Source: Streptomyces griseomycini (GTDB lineage Bacteria > Actinomycetota > Actinomycetes > Streptomycetales > Streptomycetaceae). From it: 64,000 nt of DNA. The number at the start of each line of letters is the position of its first letter. Within the stretch, counting starts at the first letter, position 1. Made by a program: the position numbers and the translations under genes. The stretch is taken from contig NZ_JACHJI010000015.1 in NCBI RefSeq assembly GCF_014203535.1, forward strand, positions 99,728-163,727, in the 5' to 3' direction. A model generated the notes under the pieces. It saw nothing but the letters and a program-made list of their open reading frames with translations. It did not search any database and was not told the origin of the DNA. Positions 33,401 through 40,855 of this stretch are shown piece after piece.

Positions 33401-34797
33401 GGTGCCGTGTCCAGGTCCAGTGTGGTGGCGCCGTCCAGGAGCGGGGCGGCTCCTCCGTCGAGCGGCCTGGTGCCGATCAGGACCCGGACGTTGGGCTCCT
33501 GGGCGAGCGGCACCAGGACGTCGGCGATGAGCGTGTCCAGTTGGGTCCGGTCGGCCTCGTCGAGCCCGTCGACGAGGAACGCGACGGACGCCGCGGACCG
33601 GCAGGCGGCGAGCAGGTCGTCCATCACCGCACGCAGGTCCGGCCAGCCGTCCTCGGGCTCCTTGACGCGCAGTCCCCCCGCCAGCTCGCGGGCGCACTCC
33701 ACGGCACTGCGGCCGCGGCACTGGATGCCGGCGTCGATGGCGTACAGCAGAGCACCACGGCGTTCCGGGGAGAGTCCCTCGGACTGCGGGGTGTGGCTGA
33801 CGGTCGTCAGGGCCAGCTGAGCGAGCAGGGCCGACTTGCCGCTGCCGGGGCTGCCCGTGACGATCAGCGCACCGCTGCGGTCGGGTGCGGCGAGCCACTC
33901 GACGAGCCGGTCGAGGCAGTGCTTCCGGCCGGTGAAGTACGCGGTGTCGTCCTCGAGGAGCAGGCCGGTGAAGCGGCGCTTCAGCAGGTCCTGCACATGG
34001 GCGTCGAGCAGTTCCCGCCGCCGGGACGGCGCGGCCGCCGACAGCGGGCGGGCCATCGCGTCGTGGTACGGATTGACGAACAGCCCCAGCAGCCGTTGGC
34101 CGCCGTGGAGCTGCGGGTAGACGCAGTCCTCGGCGAGGACGGTGTTGACGGCCTCGATGACCTCGGCGGCGTGCAGCGCCTGGGCGTAGGGCGTCCACAG
34201 CAGCCGCTCCCGGAACTCGAAGAGGGGGTTGTCGCAGACCGCTCGGAAGGCGTTCAGCCAGGTGCCGAGCTGTGCGCGCTCGTCGCCGCGCACCGTGCCG
34301 AGCACACCCACGCCGCGGAAGTCGGCCGAGCCCTTCGCCAGTGGCCGTGGACCGAAGTGGTTGTCCTCGCTCCTGAAGACGTCCGTGTAGACGTCCTGCG
34401 CCGTGAACGCGGCGTGACAGGCGTCGATGACCAGCAGCACGTCGCCGCTCATCCGCCGTACCAGGTCCGCCAGTTCCCCGGGGCGGAGGTGTCCGTCGAG
34501 GCCGTCGGGACTGTAGTCCCGGCACGGGAGGACCGTCTGGTCCCGCCCCGTCTGTACGCCGTGGCCGATCCAGTAGACGAGCCTTCGCCGGGCCGGTGAC
34601 TTCGCGAAACCGCGCAGCGACTGCACCACCTCGTCCTTCGTCCCGGTCACGGGCGGGACGTCGGCGGCGAAGCCCAGCCTGCGCGCCAGGAGACGGAACT
34701 CCTCGGCGTGACGGTCGGCGTCCGGCAGGTCGTAGTGGGGGTGGTGGTCGTAGGTGCCCAGTGACACGACGAGAGCCTCGCCATGCTCCCCGTCCAT
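30490..34797 (-). CDS. Caspase-like peptidase - NACHT/STAND ATPase - WD40-repeat protein
   Basis: This giant protein has 1435 residues. Domain order: an N-terminal caspase-like (C14) peptidase, about 1-250, with the catalytic histidine in VYWIGHGV (H79) and cysteine in LLVIDACHAA (C127); a linker ending AYFTGRKHCLDRLVEWL; a NACHT/STAND ATPase, about 305-600, with Walker A TGSPGSGKSALL (about 314-323) and Walker B VAFLVDGLDEAD (about 405-416); a helical region to about 800; and a C-terminal WD40-like propeller with repeats such as VRRWSLADGH and VRLWEHG. Such sensors oligomerise on a trigger and activate the peptidase, as in bacterial NLR/Avs-like defence or regulated death. The ATG at 34797 has GGGGAG 8 bases upstream. 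Codon 520 is TTA (33238-33240), implying bldA dependence. Confidence 0.88.
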   Translation of the reverse strand: MDGEHGEALVVSLGTYDHHPHYDLPDADRHAEEFRLLARRLGFAADVPPVTGTKDEVVQSLRGFAKSPARRRLVYWIGHGVQTGRDQTVLPCRDYSPDGLDGHLRPGELADLVRRMSGDVLLVIDACHAAFTAQDVYTDVFRSEDNHFGPRPLAKGSADFRGVGVLGTVRGDERAQLGTWLNAFRAVCDNPLFEFRERLLWTPYAQALHAAEVIEAVNTVLAEDCVYPQLHGGQRLLGLFVNPYHDAMARPLSAAAPSRRRELLDAHVQDLLKRRFTGLLLEDDTAYFTGRKHCLDRLVEWLAAPDRSGALIVTGSPGSGKSALLAQLALTTVSHTPQSEGLSPERRGALLYAIDAGIQCRGRSAVECARELAGGLRVKEPEDGWPDLRAVMDDLLAACRSAASVAFLVDGLDEADRTQLDTLIADVLVPLAQEPNVRVLIGTRPLDGGAAPLLDGATTLDLDTAPDRDADIAGYVRARLSGPASPYRDAEETLEWVCQELVRRSQGTFLVAKLLSSALLRLNKRVGPGDAAFRRILASGLEDAWDHEIRALDDAAPGAEPGSGWALGLLLPLALSFGAGLPEDDKTWLTAARALAAARGDVRVYGETDVIWIRRVAGAHIVAHGEGGQPVFRLNHEALAHHVLRSSGLTDQVAHEAMTQVLRTIHEQLYRGRVTTNPYIARYAAAHASRAGLLPELLDDGDLLVRLDPERFVAQLEQSAATSARAQLYRSVADDLVRRTPEERAALLQAAALRQHPELRAWARSAARLHWEDLWTTAEWSAPERSIALPFGDVLTVSAGPDGSLLFAGERLWRWTGTHGRPDLVRGYLPADAHGNPVRLRALATPPRLCEVEAVAADAERVLVWSRGNSGRVHVLGWGAPVSSVAVGAADDAEIVAAGSGTYAAVWEWRDGRPRHLGFWASGVGRVCALAVTTPGRGPRLLVGGERGAAVLDPRTGRCLGRFAAEAGRIECLSATTADGRCWVAAVCTAGPQIRVWLLQEPPEDGRGTDGAQDTDGPRPEPVLGAWLRHPSGATVALDESAGGAGPLLVAVDGGQVRRWSLADGHELGPLTGHRSRPTSVTVLRDDTRRVAVADGRRVRLWEHGSSADPRRGGRTGLPTMGTEHAGALVCPSPEQGAVALAAGRAARAWDLTGRVLHDESELALYTSLDLRADASGTVWWAAGGQSTTEGPVVVVRRFDGRSATTLPLAPGADGAVTAVALATRGDVRVFAADDRYIYRWDVRASKMLPRLHVPNDKVRHLTYVESPAGRPFLLAGAGDSVWLWDEGRAESPLRLRLPEKSPVREVAGTHDDLGGRHVAVAADAGVYTARLPAEDGAEPPSAVLLRPLSTTVTSVRSLACRSLPGSRVLVMAADGSHVLHLWEVGEAARSLAVPDRGFQVVGVLAQPEPNGRGLLVASVGRERMDLLRVTPPGP

Positions 34798-34861
34798 GTC
34801 TCCGACTCCCCTCATCACACCGTGGGACGAGAATGTTGCCGTCTGTCACTGCCGTATGCAA

Positions 34862-34877
34862 CTGTTCTCGCGAACAG
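34862..34877. promoter_or_regulatory. 16-bp dyad in the divergent promoter of the caspase and Nudix-like genes
   Basis: CTGTTC-TCGC-GAACAG lies in the 93-base gap between the two divergent genes, 14 bases before the GTG at 34891 and 65 bases from the caspase start. It could be an operator for both promoters. It is not a LexA box, whose half-sites (GAAC...GTTC) point the other way. Confidence 0.45.
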
Positions 34878-34890
34878 GGCCGTTGATGGA

Positions 34891-35913
34891 GTGGGGACAC
34901 CGTTGAACGATCGGGATCACTTTCGGATCGGGCCGCTGCGCACCCCTTGCTACGTCTACGAGGGGGATGGCACCCGGCCCATCTCGGAGCACAATCTCAA
35001 GGTCTACTACGACGCCGACGAGCCCGTGTACGTGCCGGAGGATGTGCGGCGCTGGCGCCAGGAGATCGAGGACGAACAGCGCACCCGCGCGGTGGCGGGC
35101 CAGGACCGGCGCTGGAACCATCCGCGGTTCGCCGTGGAGACGGTGGCGGTCACCCGCAGTGACGACCGTGAGGACCCGATCGTGGAGATCCGGTTCTCGC
35201 CCGCCGACTACTTCACCTTCCTCGCCGCCCAGCAACTGGACCGGGTCCTCGAGGAGGGGGAGGGTGCGGGACTCACACTGCGGGAGCACTATCTGGAGGG
35301 CGAGGACCCCGTCCTGGTCAACGGCTTCCTCTCCGCGAGCTTCGGCGCCAACGTGGCCGTGGTGACCGGCCGGGACCAGAAGATGCTGTTCTCGCGGCGG
35401 AGCGCGACCGTCGGCGGGAACGCCGGGCAGTGGAACTCTTCGGCGAACGAGGGACTCTCCGGCCGGCACGACCTCAAGGACGGGGCCCCCGACCTGTTCG
35501 GCGCGGCCCGGCGTGCCCTGCGCGAGGAACTCGCCGTGCACGAGGACGACGCCTGCGAACTGGAGCTGCTCTCGTTCGCCATGGACACGGAACGCCACCA
35601 GTGGGCGGCGTTCTTCCTGGCCGTGCTGCCGGACCTCGACGAGGAGCGGCTGCGTGACCGGTGGAGCCGGGGCATCGACGACAAGTGGGAGCACAGCGAG
35701 TTCCGCTTCGTCCCGGCCGAGCCCGACGACGTGCTGAGGTTCATGCTCGGCCCCGACGCCCTGAACCACTGGACGGCCTGCGGGCCGGCCCTGTTCCAGC
35801 ACGCGCTGGTGCGGCTGATGACGCGGCGGCTCGGGGACGCGGGCAAGGGGCGACTGGCGGTCGAGCGGGCCATCGACCGCGTCGTGTCCGCACAGCCCGT
35901 CGGCGAGGCGTGA
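34891..35913 (+). CDS. Protein with a degenerate C-terminal Nudix-like domain, divergent from the caspase gene
   Basis: This protein of about 340 residues has an N-terminal part of about 170 residues with no family I recognise (FRIGPLRTPCYVYEGDG, then DYFTFLAAQQLDRVLEEGEG) and a C-terminal Nudix-like fold. The Nudix box is visible but decayed: it reads RALREELAV where REUxEExGU is expected, keeping the two metal-binding glutamates, while the upstream glycine and glutamate are lost. The start is uncertain: GTG 34891 was chosen, and TTG 34903 with GGGG six bases upstream is equally possible. Being divergent from and sharing a short promoter with the caspase-NACHT gene, it may sense or produce a nucleotide signal for it. 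That is inference. Confidence 0.65.
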   Translation: MGTPLNDRDHFRIGPLRTPCYVYEGDGTRPISEHNLKVYYDADEPVYVPEDVRRWRQEIEDEQRTRAVAGQDRRWNHPRFAVETVAVTRSDDREDPIVEIRFSPADYFTFLAAQQLDRVLEEGEGAGLTLREHYLEGEDPVLVNGFLSASFGANVAVVTGRDQKMLFSRRSATVGGNAGQWNSSANEGLSGRHDLKDGAPDLFGAARRALREELAVHEDDACELELLSFAMDTERHQWAAFFLAVLPDLDEERLRDRWSRGIDDKWEHSEFRFVPAEPDDVLRFMLGPDALNHWTACGPALFQHALVRLMTRRLGDAGKGRLAVERAIDRVVSAQPVGEA

Positions 35914-36084
35914 AAGCGGGGGAGCGGACGGACCTCTCCTCCCTCCCCTGCTGATCTGGACACTGCGGAGTCCCGGAGTCCACGACTAGTACGACTCGGA
36001 CAAACGACCCCCCGTCACCCCGCCCCTACCGTGGATCTCAGCAATCCACGCACTCACCCCAACGCGGAAGGGCCGGGATCCCCT

Positions 36085-37530
36085 ATGACTTCCACCCACG
36101 CCTTCTGGCTCGCCGGCCGCCAGGTCACCGGCGAGGCCGCCTTCGACGTCACCTCCCCGTGGGACGGCCGGACCGTCGGCACGGTGAGCGTGCCCTCCGA
36201 CGCCCAGGTCGAGGAGGCCGTGGCCGCCGCGTACGCCGTGCGGGACGAGTTCGCCGCCACCCCCGCCCACGTCCGCGCCGCCGCCCTGGACCACGTCAGC
36301 CGCAGGCTCGTGGAGCGCACCGAGGAGATCGCCCGGCTGATCTCCGCCGAGAACGGCAAGCCGATCAAGTGGGCGCGCGGCGAGGTCGGCCGGGCCGTCT
36401 CCGTGTTCCGCTTCGCGGCCGAGGAGGCCCGCCGGTTCAACGGCGGCGAGGCCCAGCGGCTCGACACCGACGCCGGCGGCCAGGGCCGGCTCGCTCTCAC
36501 CCGCCGCTTCCCCAAGGGCGTCGTGCTGGGCATCGCGCCGTTCAACTTCCCGCTGAACCTGTGCGCCCACAAGGTCGCCCCCGCGATCGCGGCCGGCGCC
36601 CCGATCATCCTCAAGCCCGCCCCGGCGACCCCCCTCTCCGGTCTGGTCCTGGGCGAGCTGCTCGCCGAGACCGAGCTGCCCGCCGGCTCCTGGAGCATCC
36701 TGCCGGTCCCGAACGACCGCATGCCCGCCCTGGTCCAGGACGAGCGGCTCCCGGTCATCTCCTTCACCGGCTCCGAGCAGGTCGGCTACGCGATCATGGA
36801 CTCGGTGCCGCGCAAGCACTGCACCCTGGAGCTCGGCGGCAACGGCGCGGCCGTCGTCCTCGCCGACTGGGCGAGCGACGAGGACCTGGACTGGGCCGCG
36901 AACCGCATCGCGACCTTCTCCAACTACCAGGGCGGCCAGTCCTGCATCTCCGTGCAGCGCGTGATCGCCGACGCCGCCGTGTACGACCGGCTGCTGCCGC
37001 GCATCGTCGCCGCCGTCGAGGCCCAGGTCACCGGTGACCCGAACGACGACGCCACCGACGTCGGCCCGCTGGTCAGCGAGGACGCCGCGCGGCGCGTGGA
37101 GGCGTGGGTCGACGAGGCCGTCGCCGCGGGCGCGAAGCTCCTCACCGGCGGCGAGCGCGACGGCGCCTCCTACGCGCCGACCGTGCTGACCGACCTGCCG
37201 GCCGACACCACGCTGGCCTGCGAGGAGGTCTTCGGGCCGGTCCTCAGCGTGCAGAAGGTGGACGGCGAGGCCGAGGCGTTCGCCGCCGTCAACGACTCCA
37301 AGTACGGCCTCCAGGCGGGCGTGTTCACCCACGACCTGCAGGCCGCCTTCCGGGCCCACCGCGCCCTGGAGGTCGGCGGTGTGGTCGTCGGCGACGTGCC
37401 CTCCTACCGCGCCGACCAGATGCCGTACGGCGGCGCCAAGCAGTCCGGCGTGGGCCGTGAGGGCGTGAGGTTCGCGATGGACGACTACACGTACGAGCGC
37501 GTGCTGGTCCTGACCGGCCTCGCCCTCTAG
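36085..37530 (+). CDS. Aldehyde dehydrogenase (third copy in the window)
   Basis: This 481-residue aldehyde dehydrogenase is of a different subfamily from the two above. The catalytic cysteine lies in GGQSCISVQR near residue 286 and the base glutamate in LELGGNG near 247. It has the binding-site motif APFNFPLNLCAHK and the C-terminal DQMPYGGAKQSGVGREG. These features resemble lactaldehyde/glyceraldehyde-phosphate-like and some succinate-semialdehyde dehydrogenases. The ATG at 36085 gives a normal N-terminus; GGGA lies 8 bases upstream. It stands alone before a strong terminator. A role in the last step of GABA breakdown fits the neighbourhood but is not proven. Confidence 0.88.
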   Translation: MTSTHAFWLAGRQVTGEAAFDVTSPWDGRTVGTVSVPSDAQVEEAVAAAYAVRDEFAATPAHVRAAALDHVSRRLVERTEEIARLISAENGKPIKWARGEVGRAVSVFRFAAEEARRFNGGEAQRLDTDAGGQGRLALTRRFPKGVVLGIAPFNFPLNLCAHKVAPAIAAGAPIILKPAPATPLSGLVLGELLAETELPAGSWSILPVPNDRMPALVQDERLPVISFTGSEQVGYAIMDSVPRKHCTLELGGNGAAVVLADWASDEDLDWAANRIATFSNYQGGQSCISVQRVIADAAVYDRLLPRIVAAVEAQVTGDPNDDATDVGPLVSEDAARRVEAWVDEAVAAGAKLLTGGERDGASYAPTVLTDLPADTTLACEEVFGPVLSVQKVDGEAEAFAAVNDSKYGLQAGVFTHDLQAAFRAHRALEVGGVVVGDVPSYRADQMPYGGAKQSGVGREGVRFAMDDYTYERVLVLTGLAL

Positions 37531-37572
37531 CGGCCCTCCCGTCGTCGGGGACCGTCGTCACACAGGTTCCCG

Positions 37573-37612
37573 AAGGGGCCCGGCACCGATGCTCCTCGGT
37601 GCCGGGCCCCTT
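37573..37612. terminator. Strong bidirectional terminator
   Basis: A perfect stem of 17 pairs (37573-37589 with 37596-37612, 18 with the flanking G-C) and a 6-base loop TGCTCC stands between the aldehyde dehydrogenase and the convergent GH3 gene and serves both. Confidence 0.9.
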
Positions 37613-37637
37613 CTTCGTGCCGGCCGCGTCCGGACCC

Positions 37638-40499
37638 TCAGCCGGAGAAGCCGACCCGCGCGACCCGCAGCGGGCCGCGCAGCCCGAGGCGCACGTCGTG
37701 CACGCCGTCCACGGCGGCGGTGACGGGCGCGGTGAGCGTGACGTAGTCGTACGGGCCGGAGGCGGGCGCCTCCGTCGACAGCGCGGCGAGCACCGGGCCG
37801 CCGTCGAGGGAGACCTCGACCGTGCCCCCGCCGGACACCTCCACGGTCACCTCCGCCACCCCGCCGCCGAAGTCGCAGCGGCGGAAGAGGAGTTCCCCGT
37901 CCCCGCCGTCCACGGGGGTCACCGCGTCACCCGAGACCTTCGTGCGGTCGACGATCCGGGTGCCGCGCTGCTCGTCGAAGCCGGCGGCGTCCAGGCCGCG
38001 TGCGAGGACGGGGCGCGCGGCGCCGGGCTCGCCGTCGAGCACGACGGTCGCACGGAGCCGGACGTCCTCGCTGGAGGCGCCGGCCAGCAGCTCGTACGGG
38101 CCCGGCTCGACGCGCCACCGGCCCACGGCGACGTCCCAGAACGCGAAGGCGGACAAGGGGACGTCGAAGGAGAGCTCAGCCGTCTCCCCGGGCGCCAGGC
38201 GCACCCGCCGGTGCGCCACCAGCTCACGCCGCGGACGCGGGACCGACGCCTGGACGGCGCGCGTGTAGAGCTGGGCCACCTCGTCGGCGGTGACGTCCCC
38301 GGTGTTGGTGACCGTGAAGGAGACGCGCACCGTCGACCCGTCCGCGCGGGCCGTCAGCGCGCCGTAGGAGAACGCCGCGTACGACAGGCCGTGGCCGAAG
38401 GGGAACAGCGGCGTGCCCTCGAAGTACAGGTAGGTCTGACGGCTGCCGATCACGTCGTAGTCGAGGAGGTCCGGCAGGTCGGCGTCGTCGGCGTACCAGG
38501 TCTGCGGCAGCCGGCCGGCGGGGGAGACGTCACCGGCGAGCACCCGGGCCAGCGCGGTGCCCGCGGCCTGCCCGCCGTGCGCGGTCCACAGCATCGCCGG
38601 CAGGTCCGCCGGGTCGACCGCGTACGGGTAGGCGGAGACCAGCGCCAGCACCGTGTTCGGGTTGGCGGCGCGGGCCGCGCGCAGCAGCAGCTCCTGCTGG
38701 GCGGGCAGCCGCAGCGTCGTGCGGTCCTCGGTCTCGCGCCCGTTGATGTGCGGGTCGTTGCCCGCGACCACGACGACCACGTCGGCCCGGGCCGCGGCCC
38801 GCGCCACCGCGTCCTCCCCGCGCTCGGCCACGACCAGTTCGAAGACCTCGGGGTCCGCCTCGGCAACCTTCACGCCGTCGGCGGCGACCTGCACGTGGCG
38901 CCCCGTCCCCACGTGCCTGAGGAGGTGACCGTCCCCGTGCGGCTCCAGACGGAACGTCTCCTGCACGACCCAGCCGCCCGGCTGGTCGGCGGAGGCGCGG
39001 ACGTACCCGTCCTCGGCGACCGAGAGGTAGCGGCCGTCGGGAGCGCGCAGGGTCAGCACGCCCCCGCCCCAGTCGACCAGGGCGAGTTCGGTGCCGGCCG
39101 CGTCGGTGGTGAGCGGCGGCAGATCGGTGCGGCCGGCGAGCAGCGCGGGGTCGAGGGCGCCCTCGGCGCCGCGTGCCGTCCCGGGGGCGTCGGGCGCGGC
39201 CGGGACGTGCAGAAACGTACCGGCGGCCGTCTTCAGCAGGACGCGGTCCACGCCCTCCGCGAACTCCACGCGCTCGGCGCCGAACCGTTCGTGGAGCCCT
39301 TCCAGCGGGGTGGAGCGGTGGATGAGGGTGCCGCTGTACCAGTCGAGCTTGCACTCGTCGGCGAGCAGTCCGACGACCGCGATCCGGGTGCCGGGGGCGA
39401 ACGGCAGCAGACCGTCGTTCTTGAGCAGGACGACCGCCTGCTCGGCGGCCTCCTGCGCGAGCGCCCGGTGCTCCGGGGTGTCGAAGGCGTGGTCGCCGGC
39501 GTCCGGACCGGTGCCCTCGCCGGGCCCGCCGGACTCGTCGAACTCACCGAGCCGGAAACGCACCGAGAGCTGCCGCCGGACCGCGGTGTCGACGTCGGCC
39601 TCCGTCAGCAGGCCCCGCTCCAAGGCCCCCTTGACGCGCGCGACGATCTTCGTGCTGTCCGTGCCGTGGTCGGTGAAACTGTCGACACCGGCGCGCAGCG
39701 CCGCCGCGGTGGCCTCCTCGTGGGTGTCGAAGTAGTGCTCGGAGTCGACCAGGTTGGACGGTGCGCCCGCGTCCGAGCAGACCAGCAGCTCCTGTTCGGT
39801 CCAGGCGCGCAACTGCTCGCGCAGGTACGGCGACACGTGGTTGGGGCGGCCGTTGACCAGGTTGTACGCCGGCATCACCCCGGCCACCGCGCCCGCCTCG
39901 ACGGTGTCGCGGAAGGCACGCAGGTCGTACTCGTGCAGCACGCGCGGGCGGACCGAGCTGGAGGAGGTGTCGCGGTCGGTCTCGTTGTTGTGCGCGAGCC
40001 AGTGCTTGAGGACGGGCGCCGTGCGCCAGTGCACCGGATGGTCGCCGCGCAGGCCGTGGGTGTAGGCGGTGGCGATCGCGGAGGTGAGCCGCGGATCCTC
40101 GGAGTAGCCCTCCTCGTTGCGGCCCCACAGGGGGTGGCGCAGCAGGTTCACCGTCGGGGCCCAGACGTTGAGGCCGACGCGCTCGTCCCGGGCGCGCATC
40201 GCGCGGGCCTCCCGGGACACCGCCTCGCCCACCCGGCGCACCAGCTCCCGGTTCCAGGTCGCGCCCAGGCCGACGGCCTGCGGGAACACCGTCGCCGGAC
40301 CCATCCAGGCGACGCCGTGCAGGGCCTCCTGACCGGTGCGGAAGGCGGCGACGCCCAGCCGCTCGACGGCCGGCGCGAACTGGTGCAGGAAACCGACCTT
40401 CTCGTCGAGGGTGAGCCGCGACAGGAGGTCGTCGATGCGCTTCGCGAACGGCAGTTGCGGATCGCGGAAAGGCAGGGCGGGCGGCGTGGGTGCGGTCAC
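37638..40499 (-). CDS. Family 3 glycoside hydrolase (beta-glucosidase/xylosidase type) with fascin-like insert
   Basis: This 953-residue enzyme has no signal peptide and is presumably cytoplasmic. The GH3 N-terminal barrel (about 20-320) holds the nucleophile in LLVCSDAGAPSN (D243) and the substrate-binding KHWLAHNNE. The second GH3 domain is interrupted by an insert of about 90 residues (VDWGGGVLTLRAPDGRYLSV and following) that looks like a fascin/beta-trefoil unit. A fibronectin III-like domain and a CBM6-like tail (FDEQRGTRIVDRTKV) follow. It would remove glucose from the non-reducing end of imported oligosaccharides. The GTG start has AAGGGG 8 bases upstream. It is divergent from the sugar importer, and a LacI-type operator lies 37 bases upstream. 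Confidence 0.9.
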   Translation of the reverse strand: MTAPTPPALPFRDPQLPFAKRIDDLLSRLTLDEKVGFLHQFAPAVERLGVAAFRTGQEALHGVAWMGPATVFPQAVGLGATWNRELVRRVGEAVSREARAMRARDERVGLNVWAPTVNLLRHPLWGRNEEGYSEDPRLTSAIATAYTHGLRGDHPVHWRTAPVLKHWLAHNNETDRDTSSSSVRPRVLHEYDLRAFRDTVEAGAVAGVMPAYNLVNGRPNHVSPYLREQLRAWTEQELLVCSDAGAPSNLVDSEHYFDTHEEATAAALRAGVDSFTDHGTDSTKIVARVKGALERGLLTEADVDTAVRRQLSVRFRLGEFDESGGPGEGTGPDAGDHAFDTPEHRALAQEAAEQAVVLLKNDGLLPFAPGTRIAVVGLLADECKLDWYSGTLIHRSTPLEGLHERFGAERVEFAEGVDRVLLKTAAGTFLHVPAAPDAPGTARGAEGALDPALLAGRTDLPPLTTDAAGTELALVDWGGGVLTLRAPDGRYLSVAEDGYVRASADQPGGWVVQETFRLEPHGDGHLLRHVGTGRHVQVAADGVKVAEADPEVFELVVAERGEDAVARAAARADVVVVVAGNDPHINGRETEDRTTLRLPAQQELLLRAARAANPNTVLALVSAYPYAVDPADLPAMLWTAHGGQAAGTALARVLAGDVSPAGRLPQTWYADDADLPDLLDYDVIGSRQTYLYFEGTPLFPFGHGLSYAAFSYGALTARADGSTVRVSFTVTNTGDVTADEVAQLYTRAVQASVPRPRRELVAHRRVRLAPGETAELSFDVPLSAFAFWDVAVGRWRVEPGPYELLAGASSEDVRLRATVVLDGEPGAARPVLARGLDAAGFDEQRGTRIVDRTKVSGDAVTPVDGGDGELLFRRCDFGGGVAEVTVEVSGGGTVEVSLDGGPVLAALSTEAPASGPYDYVTLTAPVTAAVDGVHDVRLGLRGPLRVARVGFSG

Positions 40500-40535
40500 G
40501 TGGGGTTCCCCTTGGGATGGAGCGATGAGGCGCTT

Positions 40536-40549
40536 TCGAAGCGCTTCGA
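40536..40549. promoter_or_regulatory. LacI-type operator at the GH3 promoter
   Basis: TCGAAGCGCTTCGA is a perfect 14-bp palindrome with the central GCGC typical of LacI-family sites. On the reverse strand a -35 box TTGACA (40573-40578) precedes it with about 17-18 bases to a weak -10 (GAGCAT), so the operator covers the start region of GH3 transcription. Confidence 0.8.
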
Positions 40550-40716
40550 TGCTCATTCGGAGCGGGGGCGGGTGTCAAGGGACCGGAGGTGGCAGATCCT
40601 GCGAATCCGGGGCAGCCCATACCGTGTACGGCCGGGTCGCGATCGCGCATACGTCCGAGGAATCTTGGAAGCGACCCTTGTGCGCCTTGGGGTGTTCACT
40701 TAACCTCGCAGCAACA

Positions 40717-40730
40717 TCGAAGCGCTTCGA
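40717..40730. promoter_or_regulatory. LacI-type operator at the importer promoter
   Basis: A second exact copy of TCGAAGCGCTTCGA lies just downstream of the predicted -10 box TAACCT (40701-40706), where a bound repressor would block transcription of the importer and hydrolase operon. Confidence 0.8.
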
Positions 40731-40855
40731 CTAAGAGGCCCGCCATCCGGCACACCCTCCGCCGAACGTCCGCTTCAGCTCAGCCAGTTCCACTGAAGAC
40801 ACCGCAGCCGACGGCCACCGCCGGGTGTCCTGGTGCGCCATGAAGGGTTGACGCA

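Larger units (their letters stand above)
40500..40855. promoter_or_regulatory. Divergent promoter region of the GH3 gene and the sugar importer
   Basis: The 356-base gap contains no gene. It holds a reverse-strand promoter (TTGACA at 40573-40578) with operator 40536-40549, and a forward promoter with TTGTGC (40678-40683), 17 bases, then TAACCT (40701-40706), followed by operator 40717-40730. The middle part and the 125-base leader before the lipoprotein start show nothing further. Confidence 0.65.

Noticed and set aside
34862..34877. LexA/SOS box in the caspase promoter
   Set aside because: The half-sites are in the order GTTC...GAAC, opposite to the actinobacterial GAAC...GTTC box.
24781..35913. 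An integrative conjugative element carrying the TraG-like ATPase and the caspase block
   Set aside because: No integrase, relaxase, replication gene, tRNA or direct-repeat attachment sites were seen.
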